Part shown: in pieces, positions 34,100 to 44,919 of the stretch
Layout: each line of letters begins with the position of its first letter
Numbering within the stretch: the stretch's first letter is position 1
Assembly (NCBI GenBank): GCA_015179125.1
Contig: WHVA01000552.1
Coordinates: forward strand, 1 to 64,000
Reading direction: 5' to 3'
Source of the DNA: Gautieria morchelliformis
Taxonomy: Eukaryota; Basidiomycota; Agaricomycetes; Gomphales; Gomphaceae
DNA: 64,000 nucleotides
The notes under the pieces: generated by a model
What the model saw: the letters and a program-made list of their open reading frames with translations, nothing else
Database searches by the model: none
What the model was told of the DNA's origin: nothing
Program-made: the position numbers and the translations under genes

Positions 34100-35856
34100 G
34101 TCATCACCCCAGACGATGCCCGTTCCTGATCCACCTGAACAAGCGCCAGCTCCACAGATTCGACGGAGCGCGCGTATCACTCAAAGACCGGATTATCGAA
34201 GCTAATGATTCAGGACGCACCGAGCAGGTTTACATAATGAAAGAAATCGTCACTGAACCTGAGAATTACAGAGCGGCGGTATCACGTGATGATGCACTGT
34301 CTGGGAGAAGCGATGGAAATTGAAATGGATCAACACAAGACATTAGGAACATGGGAATTAACAGAACTACCACCCAGACGAGTAGCTATCGGTTGTCGAT
34401 GGGTATATGCTGTCAAAACGCAACCAGACGGGCAATTCGATAAGGCTAAAGCAAGGGTTGTGGCTCAAGGATTCACACAGAGGCCAGGGATGGATTACTA
34501 CGAAATAACTTCACCGTGGTCAAATTCGACTCACTACGTGATCTATTAGCCATCGCAAACACACTCGATTGGGAAATCGAAATGATGGATGTCAAAGGCG
34601 CCTATCTCAATTCAACCATAGATGAGGAAATCTACATGCGTCAGCCCGACGGTTTTGATGATGGATCTGGACGTGTTCTAAGAATATACAGAGCACTCTA
34701 CGGACTCAAGCAATCGGGATGAGCTTGGCATCAGCGCTTATGCAAATTACTACTCGATCTCGGCTTCCATCAAAGCACAGCTGATGAATGCGTCTACATC
34801 AGCAAGATAAGGACTCAATCGAAGTCATATCAGTATACGTGGATGACTTCGGACTATTTGCTGATTCCAAAGGAGGGATGGTTAAGCTCAAGGGGGAGCT
34901 TCATGGAAAATTCCCTTTAACAGATTTAGGAGAAATTAAGAAAACTTGGGAATTAGAGTTGAGAGGAATAGGGATGAAGGAACACTGATCATGTCTCAAG
35001 GACATTACATCGACATCATACTCGATCAATTCAACATGGCTACGGCACATTCCGTATCTACACCCCTGCACAAAATGATCAAACTCACGACACCTATGGA
35101 CTCAACAGGTCCAACTGCTGAAGTACCCTATGCTAAAGCAATCGGATCGCTAATGTATGCAGCACTCAGCACGCGACCTGATTTGGCCTTACCATACAAC
35201 ATCTGAGCCAATTCACTACTACTTACAGAGCTGAGCACTGGACAGTGATCAAGCACGTGCTCAGGTACCTCAAGGGGTCACGTGACGACGGCATAACCTT
35301 CCGACGAGATGCTGGTCTTGACCTCGAAATATTTGTTGACTCGGATTATGCTAATAGAAACGACGCACTGTCTATTAGCGGTTATGTAGCTATACTAGGA
35401 GGGGGAGCCATCGCATGGAGCTCGAAGAAGCAGCGAACGATCGCGCTATCTACTATGGAGGCCGAATACATGGCACTTACCGAGGGCACCAAGCAATTGA
35501 TCTGGCTGAGGCGCTTCATCGAGGAGCTAGGAATAGATCAAGCCCAGCCCACGTCACTTCGATCAGACAACCTAGGCGCCATTACACTATTGCATGACGC
35601 AACGTATCATGCGCGCACCAAACACATCAATGTTGCATATCACTTCATCCGTGAGAAAGTGGCCTCTCACGAGGCATCACTTACGTACATACCGACGAAG
35701 GAGAACGTAGCGGACATATTTACAAAGGGATTGGATTTACACCAACATAGGTATTTATTAGGGAAATTAGGATTTTGCCGAAGGGACTTCTCGCTGAGGG
35801 GGAGTGGTAGTAATCGGGACGATGACACCGCCGAGGCAGAGCCGGCACACACTTAG
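34100..35856 (+). pseudogene. Outer Copia reverse transcriptase and RNase H (fossil)
   Basis: Shows GCRWVYAVKTQPDGQ, MDVKGAYLNSTIDEEIYM and RALYGLKQSG, the YVDDFGLFA box, and TRPDLALPYNI. RNase H follows with ALSTMEAEYMAL, LRSDNLGAI and TKHINVAYHFIREKV. Fragmented by several lesions. Confidence 0.88.
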
Positions 35857-36028
35857 CCGGAAGTTCGAGATCGCTCTCGACCCCGGGTTGCTGGTGCGCT
35901 GGCATCGCATCGGCACAGCAGCTTGAAGAGATTGGTAATGCAATGGACATCATATTTTGTATATAAAGGCAGAACGATCTACTTGAGATTGTAGTATAAT
36001 CAGTTTATTATATCTCCTTCGTTCCACA
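35805..36028 (+). repeat. 3' LTR of the outer Copia element
   Basis: 224 bp partner of 14269-14492, followed directly by the cgtca duplication. Its first bases read TGGTAG rather than TGTTAG. Confidence 0.92.
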
Positions 36029-36033
36029 CGTCA

Positions 36034-36430
36034 TGTGATGCAGTCAGAGTATTAGTCAGCCGCTGGTGCTATACAGTAGTACGCAGCTGAGTTCGGAGGA
36101 AGAATCATACCCATCTTCCTCCGAACTCAGACATCACTGCGCTAACACTTTCCTGTTAAGATTCATGGTGTGAGCCAGTCAGGATGTCACGGCAACAAGT
36201 TCCGGCGATTCGTAAGTTCTCACACAATACCTGGACATCTGGAGTGTAGAACTAGTTTTGGAGTAGCTTGTAATTATGGCTTGGGTCCACCTGAATGCCG
36301 TGGGACTGGGCACAACTCGAACAGCCGGGTCCAGGTCACCGCTACTGACCTCTTCAGCGACACGCCGATACGGTGATGCCGAGTCTCACTGCACAGCATT
36401 CCTAGGTCCACGTCAATGCATGGTTCCGTA
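36034..36430. other. Flank of the Copia nest, no gene recognised
   Basis: Holds a long hairpin at 36071-36131 whose arms are CTGAGTTCGGAGGAAGA and a near-perfect complement. This is the same ctgagttcg-type motif seen around the Copia LTRs at 5.9 and 10.4 kb. The remainder shows no motif. Confidence 0.45.
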
Positions 36431-36439
36431 CCTCACCAT

Positions 36440-37120
36440 AAAGCTTTCCACTTGCTGGCACAGTGAACGATCCTCTGTATTCACACACAATTGCCATGAC
36501 ATGACAGGGTTAGACCCACATCCATGTGCTGAGTCTCCTGAACGACAGAAAAAGTTGTATTAGCCAAGGTTTGGCGTAAGTCCTCAAGCACCAGGCTTGT
36601 GTCTGAGGACGTGGGGGCGGGAAACCAGCGTCTGTACTCGTGCAAGAGAGGACAGCTGTGCAACAGGCATGAGAGTGAAAAGGGCGAATACCCAGCAAAT
36701 TGGGAAAATATGGCCGTCGAACTTCGTGCAATGCGCAAGACAAATCTTGGTGTGTCAGAAACCAATGTTGCTTACCTGCTGATACAATCTGGTGGTCTTG
36801 CTTACCGTGGCGCACACGCGCACGCGTAACAGGGTACAGATACAGTCGTGCCTGTTCCAACGATGAGATCAATGTAATCGGAAGGTTTGACGCTCACTGC
36901 CGCGTGCGGTGATCGTCCGTCCCCAAGTACGACGGCCACCCATACGCATGAGAGCCAGAGAAGAGAGACTTTCGTTGTTGCCGCCGTCCACAACAATCAC
37001 GTAAGCAGCTTTGCGGAGTGCTGTAAGTGCACCGACAGTTCCGCCAGCAGCGAGCACAGAGGGCAGCCATAGACTGAGACACGAATGAGAGTACACTATC
37101 AGCATTCAGTGGGCTAGTTG
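36440..37120 (-). pseudogene. Patatin-like phospholipase remnant, copy P1
   Basis: Minus-strand pieces resemble the start of patatin-like (PNPLA) lipases. VIVVDGGNNESLSSLALMR sits where the family has a DGGGxRGLSSLxxLR loop, then after a short intron-like gap DYIDLIVGTGTTV sits where DYFDLIxGTSTGG carries the serine nucleophile. Here the Gly-x-Ser-x-Gly elbow is degraded and the frame is shifted, so it cannot be active. Pieces further downstream match P2 and P3 by position and sequence. Patatin-like proteins hydrolyse acyl lipids; large families of them occur in mushrooms. Confidence 0.5.
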
Positions 37121-37469
37121 AGAACAAGGTGAAATGGCCCCATAATTGCAGACAGGGATGCAGCTTGTGCTCAAGTCGCAAGACATAGAATCGGGCCTGA
37201 TAGAGAAAGCATTGTGGTCCGTTAGTAAAGAGGGTAAGCTTCCTTAAAACTGGAAGTATCATGCCACGCCCATACTGGTAAATTCCCTACGCGACTAGGT
37301 GTTCACGAGTAGAAGCAGGTGCACAGCGAGACCGCTTGTATGAGACACAACGTTTGGAAATTGGCGTCGGTAGAAGGTCCCCCGAGACACCTCAACGTTT
37401 TCCAGACATCATTTCGCTCGAGAGGATAGCGGCTCTGCGACTCGGATCAGCGCAAGGGCGTTCCGTTTA

Positions 37470-37850
37470 CTTCAAATGACCGCCAAACAATACACACACC
37501 AATATGTTATTATCCTAAGCGAAAAAAAAAAATTCCCCGCATTAGGGTACGTTCGACGCAAGCCGTCAAACCCAGAGCTGTATCGGAAGACAAAGTGCGC
37601 CGATGTTTGTACTTGTGCATGCATGAGGATGAAAGGCCGCGTTTCTATCACCGAAAACGCTAGAGAACCGCGCAATTATAATTCTACAACTTTTCTCATG
37701 GCGTCAAACATTCAAGCGGCTAGGGGGCAAGACGAAATCAGGTGTTGGAAAAAACTTCTACTTACCTGGTTATACGCAGAGATGATCTCTCTTGGAATGC
37801 ATTTAGTTTTCGAGGACGGTGCAGGGCGCCGTGCACACTCGTAGTTGGGG
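37470..37850 (-). pseudogene. Patatin-like remnant, copy P2 (downstream part only)
   Basis: Shares with P1 and P3 a block that reads on the minus strand as a frame near FVFRYSSGFDGLRRTYPNAG and contains, on the plus strand, CCGCATTAGGGTACGTTCG. P3 has ccgcattagcgtaggttcg at the same place. The catalytic start of the gene is not visible here. The call rests on homology to P1 and P3 rather than on a motif of its own. Confidence 0.4.
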
Positions 37851-37859
37851 ATATGCTTC

Positions 37860-37899
37860 GTGGGGCGATCCGCTGGCGCCTGCCAGCGGATCGCCCCAC
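37860..37899. other. Perfect 18-bp hairpin with a 4-base loop
   Basis: The arms 37860-37877 and 37882-37899 are exact reverse complements around the loop gcct. The arms are GC-rich (core gcgatccgctggc), so the structure would be very stable in RNA or single-stranded DNA. It lies just upstream of P2 on the minus strand. A transposon footprint, a terminator-like structure or a small-RNA precursor are all possible. Confidence 0.85.
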
Positions 37900-39130
37900 T
37901 CCCAGCTCCATCCATCAGGACCTCATACGCCTTCTCCTTTATCTCCCGCGCACGAAAGGGTTGCGCCAGAAAGCGAGTCAGGACCGGAGCTACTTACTAC
38001 CGGCGCTTAGAAACGACAGAAGCGGCAGAAAAGGAAGCACCCGGCGCCAAATTCCGATTGACCACAGAAGCGCACCAGCGCCAAGTTGCAAAGAGAAGGG
38101 AAGAAGCGACGAAGTGACGTCGCCAGGAACCCGAAGCCGAAGAAGATCAGGCTCACGTGGCCGCGCAGAATTCACCGGAGAACGCCGATGGTCGAAGTGA
38201 TCGCTCGGTGATCGATCGGGTATCACCGGTGCTATGTATACCCATCAAGCGCGCAGGCCATGTCACAAGGCACGCATCAGCTTATGAAGCAGAAGCCAAA
38301 CCACCCAACCTACTGCTTCTATTATCGGCCACCGGCAGCGCCCGGTGCCGCCTTACCAACCATTCGGTAGTACGCAACCGGTGAATTATGTAAGAGTCGT
38401 GTATCCTGCCTTGATCTGCGAGAAATATGGACGATGGTTTACGAAGAACGTTCATGGTGCTGACCTTCCGTGACAGACATTACAGACACACTATATGGAC
38501 AGGCAGGACATCGACAGTACGGACATTGCAACCCTCGCGTACTACGGCCGGGCCACGCAAACGCCATCTTCGGAGCACGCCCGGCTAATCCTCCACTCCC
38601 TCACCATGTTCGACACGCAGCCGGCGCGTATACCGACGTCCTCGTCCCCTCAGGCCCTACCGCGCATCGCACACAGTGTAGTGCACCCGAATGGGCTCGA
38701 TACGTTGCTCCGCACACACGCTCCAGGCACAGATCGAGGCTGAGGTGGGAGATGCTGCGACGCATCGGAGGTGTGGCGCCAGGTAGGAGAGGAATATCGC
38801 TAAAGCATGAGGGTGAGTGATGTGCCGACTCACCGTTCACAGGTTGTGAGGACGGTAAGTGCGTTTTTATTCGGTGTGGGAAGGCTTGTGAGGGAGGCGG
38901 TGAAAGAGCGTGGGACGGACTCGCCAGACCTTGGTGGGGGAGGGGAGAGTGGGCAGTCGAGTTTTGATGTGGGAGACAGACCGGTGAGGACAGAGAGGAC
39001 GGATGCGGATGTCGATGTGAGGCGTAGGACTGAGGGGTCGGTGTATCGCGAGGCCCGGCGAAAAAGATACAGAGGCGTCGGCAGGCGGCGGCGGCAAGAA
39101 TGGAGCTGAATAGTCGACGTCTCAGAGCCT
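37900..39130. other. Open frames without a recognised family
   Basis: Plus-strand frames at 38470-38820 and 38807-39109 overlap and could be exons of one unknown protein. The second is rich in Arg, Asp and Gly and ends in a basic tail (RKRYRGVGRRRRQEW). Frames around 37850-38200 are also basic. No motif supports a function, so coding status is open. Confidence 0.3.
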
Positions 39131-39379
39131 GACGCGTGACCGGGAGAGGGATGCAGGCCTGGGACTAAGAAGGGAAGACAGCGAAGAAACAGCGTGCGAG
39201 AAGGAACGTTCGTCAGCGCTGGACCGCTTGTCTATTCGACAATGTTCACCCCGTGCGTTGTAAACGCTTCACCGGCATGGCAAGATTCTAGAAAAATATT
39301 ATCCAGGTGTATATTTATAAGTAATTCACACAGAGTACTGCATGGCAAAGATCGCTCACAATTATTTAGTGGTTGAACT
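39131..39379. other. Nothing recognised
   Basis: Linker before the second TATA-bearing unit. Confidence 0.35.
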
Positions 39380-40090
39380 GAAATATATGTGTCTCGGAGC
39401 ATGATACACTGTATTGCACTCTCATCTACTAAAAGGAACTCGTGATAATAAGCCGACAAGCGCATGAAATCTACTCATTGAAACACTACTTCTGGTCGCC
39501 AGGCCTGTGGCTGCTGATGACGACCAGAACAGCGAGACCAGTGATGGTGATCACGAATAGGGCTGCTCATCGTTCTTGGCGGGCGTCGACGCCCCATGGT
39601 GGTGCGTGGGAGACATTGGGACGTCGACGACAAAGTGATGGTGGGGAGTTAGGCAATCGAAGAATCAATGGAATTTGAGAGCGAGCGACAGTACATTTTT
39701 TAAATGGGAGACGATTCCGTTGGGGAAGAGGAGTTACTGAATTGCAATTGAATGGCGCAATCTGCGACAGTGCACGTGGGCGATGTCGCCTTCGTGGCTT
39801 TATTTAGATACACGTCATCTTCTGTGATCAGAGTGATGCGCTGATCGATCACGTCAATCATGGGTCACTCAAATTCGCCATTTATAGCACGATGTACCGG
39901 ACGCAATTACCTAAGAATGGGGCCCAACGACTTGATATCATATGATTCTGAGCACGACATGGCAGACTTTGCACTCTCAGTGCGACATCGTTCCCTGCCC
40001 GAATATCAATCTCATATCCCTGCATTTTCATATGACGTGTCGTTGTCCAAGTTATATACCCCTCCTTATACTCGAATGGGACACTAACTC
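39380..40090 (-). repeat. TATA-bearing repeat unit, copy 2
   Basis: Homologous to 13081-13880. On the minus strand a TATA-like TCTAAATAAAG (39796-39810 region) and a CT-rich tract precede an ATG at 39616. The ORF (39551-39616) reads MSPTHHHGASTPAKNDEQPYS, 21 residues, and the next frame continues FVITITGLAVLVVISS, a likely membrane helix. The CACGTG box and ctataaatggcgaa are conserved. After the unit, the sequence begins a second unit, confirming tandem organisation. Confidence 0.68.
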
Positions 40091-40419
40091 GCAGAATATG
40101 CTTTCATGATAGGATTCATAGGGTGAGGTTGGCCAAAGTGTCAGGGCGACCGGGTCAGTAAGATTGTAAATCGTAGGACGATATATAGACATGTTGGGCC
40201 TCAAGGTTGGTTTGGAGTAGTTTCACTTCGTGTAAGGTTCTGGAAAGACAGTCGCGTGAACAGTGGCTGAATACGCAGCCATGACTCTGGGAACTGATTT
40301 ACCCGCTTGGCCGTGACCGCATGACGTTCCAACATGGATGTCATTACAATGTTCCTCGCTAGGCCTCAAGGTTTTGCACATAGAAGCATCCCGTATCAGC
40401 TGACGGGACGTTTCCTTCA
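40091..40419. other. Nothing recognised
   Basis: Short frames only, between the repeat unit and patatin-like remnant P3. Confidence 0.35.
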
Positions 40420-41020
40420 CTTCAGGTCATCGAGAGACGTTAGACCCGTAGCCAGCTGCTCAGTATCCTGATCGAAAAAAACCGCATTAGCGTAGGTTCG
40501 TCGAAAACATGCCCAAGATTAGATGAGAAGGTGTGGGGTAGGGCAATGGGGTTTGCGCTCATGCATGCAACCACAAAAACACCACATAAGAGTATGGAAG
40601 AGAGAGTTTCTACAACCAAAAACGCCCCCGCTAGTTGCTCAATTATACTCTCCAACCTTTCTCATGGCGTCGAACCCTGGCGAGTGCGCGGGACGGAAAG
40701 CTGGTGTGTTGGAAAGCAGTGTGGCATACCTGCCGAGACGCACTGATGGCCTTGTCTACCGTCGTGCGGAGGCGAGCGAGGAATGAGGCAGAGAGCGATG
40801 CCACGCGACCCTATTCCGACGATGAGATCGAAGTAATCGAAACGTTTTCCACTCACCGCCTCTTTCTGTGAGATTTTTCGTGTGCGACGGACACCTCTCC
40901 ACGTGAGAGCCGGAGAGGAGAGGCCTCGACGTACCCTCGAATGCTGCCTCAGAGCGATCAGAGGGTGAGAAGATGAGTTCGCCGTTCCACGCCGAGCAGA
41001 GACGTTAGGCACAAAATTAG
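40420..41020 (-). pseudogene. Patatin-like phospholipase remnant, copy P3
   Basis: The best of the three. RVRRGLSSPALTWRGV stands in the position of the DGGGxRGLSS loop, then after a splice-like break KRFDYFDLIVGIGSRGI replaces DYFDLIxGTSTGGI. In the neighbouring frame FLARLRTTVDKAISA matches the usual LLGRLRMTVDEAI that follows. Further on FVVACMSANP and FDEPTLMRFF match later blocks. The nucleophile motif reads GIGSRG (the Ser is kept but a flanking Gly is lost) and at least one frameshift follows, so this is a pseudogene. Confidence 0.55.
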
Positions 41021-41029
41021 CCAGAAGGT

Positions 41030-42440
41030 GATAAAGTTAAAAGTTATAATCATGGTAGAGCACAGCACTCATTGTGGAGAACGAGGTGCGAGCCGTGCTT
41101 TCTCCGTGCGCCGGGAGTCTGGCCCTGCATACGGGTGCCTGGTACGCACGGCACGTGCTACCGGACCTGTGGGGCACGTGCCACAGCGCTTCCACACTCA
41201 ATCAAGTTACGCTCCACATGCCCTGTGGCAGCATCCACACCCACCCCGCACGCATCGGCGACCTTCCACGCCATTCCATCGCTGACACTGCTTCACGCAT
41301 CCCCCGGTGAATAGTTAGCTTACCGTGCGCAGTCCCTCCAATGCCTGTTGTGCCACCCATCACCGTGGACATTCGCACCTGAAGCCTTGCATGCCTCGCG
41401 CATGGCTTACCAAAGTTCCATTCACATCATCAACCCTACTCCACCTGTCTCACGGATGTGCTGCGCACTACTGGTTGAGGGTAGGACATCGAGGTGCGGA
41501 GGACTGACTGGGTGAGGAAGGTGGGGACGGGACGGGGTGCTCTCCACGGCGGCGGGCATGCTTGGGAGGATGCGCGTGGGCAGAGGGGTTGGGTGCGGTG
41601 CGTCTGTGGGGGAAGTTTGTGGAAGAGAGACGCCACTTGGACACCGGCAGAGAGAGTGGTGGGTGCTGAAGACGACCCGATCGGACCTGTGGAGCCTACT
41701 GTAATGTGGACCACAACTTCATGCTTGGTGGATTTCCTTTTCCATTCCATCAATCTCACTCAGTCGGATTACCTAAACGCCCCCACATATGCAGCACCCT
41801 AACAATAGCACCGGAGAGCCAAGGTTTGCAGCCACCATGTCTGGGATGCGAAAGGGTTCAGAAGCACCGGCTCTAGGCTCATCCTGTTATCAGCCCTCCA
41901 ATCACGTCAATGGAAAAATGCGTGAGGCTGAAGAAATTTTCTTTTCCATATCAATCTCGATCCATCCCATTACCGGCAGGTCCCCATCAGACCTAGGCAT
42001 CACACTGATGGTACAGCCCGCGAAGCGAAGCTGTCCAGCCACCGCGTCCATTCGATTCAACAATTAAACTTAGCTGCACAATGGTCCACCTCTTGGGTAG
42101 CCCTGCAACCCCTGGGCCAGTGCCTTCTATTATTATCCCCAATCGCTCCACGGTACTTAACCTTCGCCCGTCGCTAGAATGGGTCGTGCCACGCCCCCCC
42201 CCCCCTCCTCCCAACGCACCACGCCCCGCTCCCCTAGTCCACCTAGCCTCCATACCTAGCGCAGTTGTGATGCTGGCAAGTGCGGCCGCCACTTCTTCGT
42301 TAGGACTGTCGGCAGAGTGACGGCTTGCGACTAGGCTGCCAGCGGCGGTGACTTGCGCCCCTTACGATTTGCGCCCGCGCCGGCTCTGCACACCTCCTCG
42401 ACCCTGGCACCAACTGCAAATCCGCATTGTGTCGTCGCTG
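41030..42440. other. Stretch without recognised genes
   Basis: Several short Pro/His-rich plus-strand frames (41028-41310) and C-rich runs (42190-42240). Nothing with family motifs or a consistent codon pattern. Confidence 0.35.
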
Positions 42441-42449
42441 TCGTCTCCT

Positions 42450-42935
42450 CCCCGCGTGCTACTCGCTCATGCCCCGTGCCCGCCATGACCCGCATTGAGC
42501 TTCGTCTTCAGGCCATGTCAGCGCGCCTCCGCGTGTCGTTGGACCCCTGAGGAGTGTTTGAGGACTTGGTGGGAGCGTGCGGACTGTGAAAGGGTACGTG
42601 AGGTTGTGGCGTCTGAAATATGCCGCTGAGCTTCACTCCCGAGTCTGCTTCGTTTCGTCGCCGCCGCCGCCATCCTGCGGACCGCCCACACCTGTTCCCG
42701 CCATGACTCACGTCGAGCTTCGTCTTCAGGACCGATCATGCCGGCAACTTGGTGGGAAGGATGTGTGGGAGCTCGTGAGGTTCTGGCGTCTGCAATGTGC
42801 CACTGCTCTTCATGCCCGAGTCTGCTTCGTTTTCATCACAGTTGTCTCCTCCCTGCCTGCTACTCCCCCCCACCCCGTGCCCGCCATGACCCGCGTCGAC
42901 CTGACCCAATGGTGTGTTATTTTTCTGGTAAATGT
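42450..42935. repeat. Degenerate tandem repeat, unit about 180-215 bp, about 2.5 copies
   Basis: A block starting near gcccgccatgacccgc occurs at about 42478, 42697 and 42879. Between the blocks the shared order is gagcttcgtcttcagg, acttggtggga, a tggcgtctg..atgtgcc segment and cccgagtctgcttcgtt. The copies are about 80 percent alike by eye. No convincing protein; C-rich on this strand. Confidence 0.7.
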
Positions 42936-42939
42936 TTGC

Positions 42940-43650
42940 TAAAATAATCTTGTAGGGCACCTTTGCTTGAGACTATGCACCCATATTGCAGGTTGTCGGA
43001 GAGGAAGCTGTGTCTTTTTGTACTTTTTACCCCCAATTGTTATTAGTCGCGTCGGGAGTTTGTCCTGCGGAAGATCTTGTCAGCGAGTATGAATGAATTC
43101 AACACGGAAACACCCAAGTCGACTGCGTCATGGAATACCCTGACCATCGAAAACTACGAGGCTCAAACTTCCGTGACCAATGTCTGTCCTGTGCAGAAAA
43201 GTCTGACTCGGGGCACGAACATGATAACTGATCGCTGCTGGTGGATATAGCCCAGGCTTCGAGGTCCAAGTAAAAAACATATGTTACATATGATCGCTGT
43301 GCAACATGACCCAGTCAGGCGTTAGTCCTGGTCAGGTCCATGTTCGCGGAACTCATCGTCATACCACCGATAGATAGCCGGTTCTCCATGGGCTCTTATG
43401 GTGGTAGTGGCTTCTCAGGAGCCAAGTTATGGGTAACTGTACAGTAGTGACGACACAGTTGCGACATCCTAGCTGTTTCACAACCAGCCAAAATAGTCCG
43501 ACCCAAGCCCTTTTCTGATGATTTGTGTCAAGACTCTCCATCATGCATGTCCACACCAACGGAGTCCGACGCCGCGCAATAGAGAACACCATCGCTTTCC
43601 ACTGATCCTCCAGAACAGGTTGTGCTTTCTCCTTCATCATCACTCGAATC
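42940..43650. other. Stretch without recognised genes
   Basis: One minus-strand frame of 94 codons (43359-43643) has no family motif. Nothing else seen. Confidence 0.35.
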
Positions 43651-43654
43651 TGTA

Positions 43655-44285
43655 AATGGTGAATTTAGGCGATTGACATGATCGGCATGATCTGTCAGGA
43701 GCATTCCTGATAAGCGCTTGTGCTTATCTAGCCGCCCTGGTCAGAAGCAGTCGTGATGGCGTGTATCTAAATATAGTCACGAAGGCGACATCGCCACGTG
43801 CACCCACCATTCAGTAGCCCTTCCAACGGAATCATCCCCCATATAGTCTGCCTTGGCTCGCTCTCAAATTTCATTGTCGATTACCGACATCCGAAGTCTC
43901 CCATGCACTAGGATGTGGACGCCAACTCGGCCAAGAACAACGAGCAATTTCATCGCTGTTCTCACCGTCGTCAGCAGTGATGGGCCCTGGTGACAAGTAG
44001 TGTTTCAGTGAGTAGACTTCATGCTCTTGTCAGGTTATTATCACGAGTTCCTTTTAGCAGACGAGAGTGCAATGCAGTCCCTTTCGAGTGTAAGGAGGCG
44101 TATATAACTTGGACAACGACACGGACGTTGATAATGGTATACAGAGCCTAGTCGGATTGTCCCATTTGTGAGTGCATACCCTGCCTGTGAGCCGAAGATT
44201 CCAAGTTGCCATGTGGCGGACCCCGCATTCTAATTGGACATCATGCTATAAATGGCGATTTTCGGGGCAGGGACCAGACGCCCGC
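43655..44285 (+). repeat. TATA-bearing repeat unit, copy 3 (inverted)
   Basis: Reverse complement of the units at 13081 and 39380. TATA-like TATCTAAATATAGTC at 43764-43778, CACGTG at 43796-43801, and at the far end ctataaatggcga near 44250. The position of the MSPTH start codon is mutated (AAG instead of ATG) and the following frame is interrupted, so this copy cannot make the small peptide. Confidence 0.68.
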
Positions 44286-44395
44286 TGTTGTAAACATGTA
44301 CAACCCGTTGCAAAATGCGTGCGTAATCTATTAATACACTCATAGCTACGCCTCATACGGGTCACTTGAACCGTCCCCTCGCCTCTCTGCTTAAG

Positions 44396-44903
44396 GTGCA
44401 CATGCGCCATCTGCCGCCGCCTCCACATACGGTGCCAATCCACCGTCCGCGGCCGCTTCCGCATACGGTGCACATGCACCGTCCGCGACCTCATGGACAT
44501 ACGGTACACAAGCACCGTATGTCGCCTCTCAGCTCACGGTTCACATGCACCGTCCGCGACCGCATGGACATACGGTACACAAGCACCGTCCCTCGCCTCC
44601 ACTGACGGTGCACATGCACCGTCTGCGGCCGCCGCCGCTTACGTTGCACGTGCACCGTACAGAGTACGGTGGACATGCACCGCGCTGTACGTACACCGCC
44701 CCTCAGGACGGTGGACACGCACCACCCGCGCCGCTTCCACGGACGGTGCACAAGCACCGTAACTCACCGCGGGCTCCTACGGTGCACATGCACCGTCCGT
44801 GCACTCGCCGCTCACGGTGCACAGGCACTATCCGGCTCCGGCTCCACTTACGGTGCACAAGCACCGTCTGGCGCAGGCTCCAGTTACGGTGTACGGCCAC
44901 CGT
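44396..44903. repeat. Array of about fifteen interrupted palindromes, consensus ACGGTGCACATGCACCGT
   Basis: Fourteen clear units plus one degenerate unit at the left end, spaced about 33-39 bp apart. Each has arms ACGGTGCA and TGCACCGT around two or more central bases, so each presents CGG-N10-CCG. The linkers differ between units but are CG-rich with ccgc and cgcct elements, while the palindrome core is preserved. Frames through it give low-complexity TVHMHRPRP-type peptides that I regard as by-products. The array touches the broken end of the WD40 pseudogene at 44920. Confidence 0.9.
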
Positions 44904-44919
44904 CCGCGGCCCCATACAC

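Larger units (their letters stand above)
14269..36028 (+). mobile_element. Outer Ty1/Copia element (fossil) containing two Gypsy insertions
   Basis: LTRs at 14269-14492 and 35805-36028 (224 bp each, about eight differences) with target duplication cgtca at 14264-14268 and 36029-36033. The initiator-Met type primer site GGTTATGGGCCCC follows the 5' LTR, and a gctgagggggag polypurine tract precedes the 3' LTR. Its own coding parts on the plus strand are Gag (14582-14650 and 22230-22770), zinc knuckle and protease (22770-23150), integrase (23400-24290), reverse transcriptase (34100-35206) and RNase H (35245-35856). Besides the two large insertions there are roughly eight breaks. Confidence 0.93.

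Noticed and set aside
44396-44903. CRISPR-like array (short repeats with variable spacers)
   Set aside because: The repeats are palindromic and imperfect, spacers are GC-rich and similar to each other, there are no cas genes, and the context is eukaryotic.
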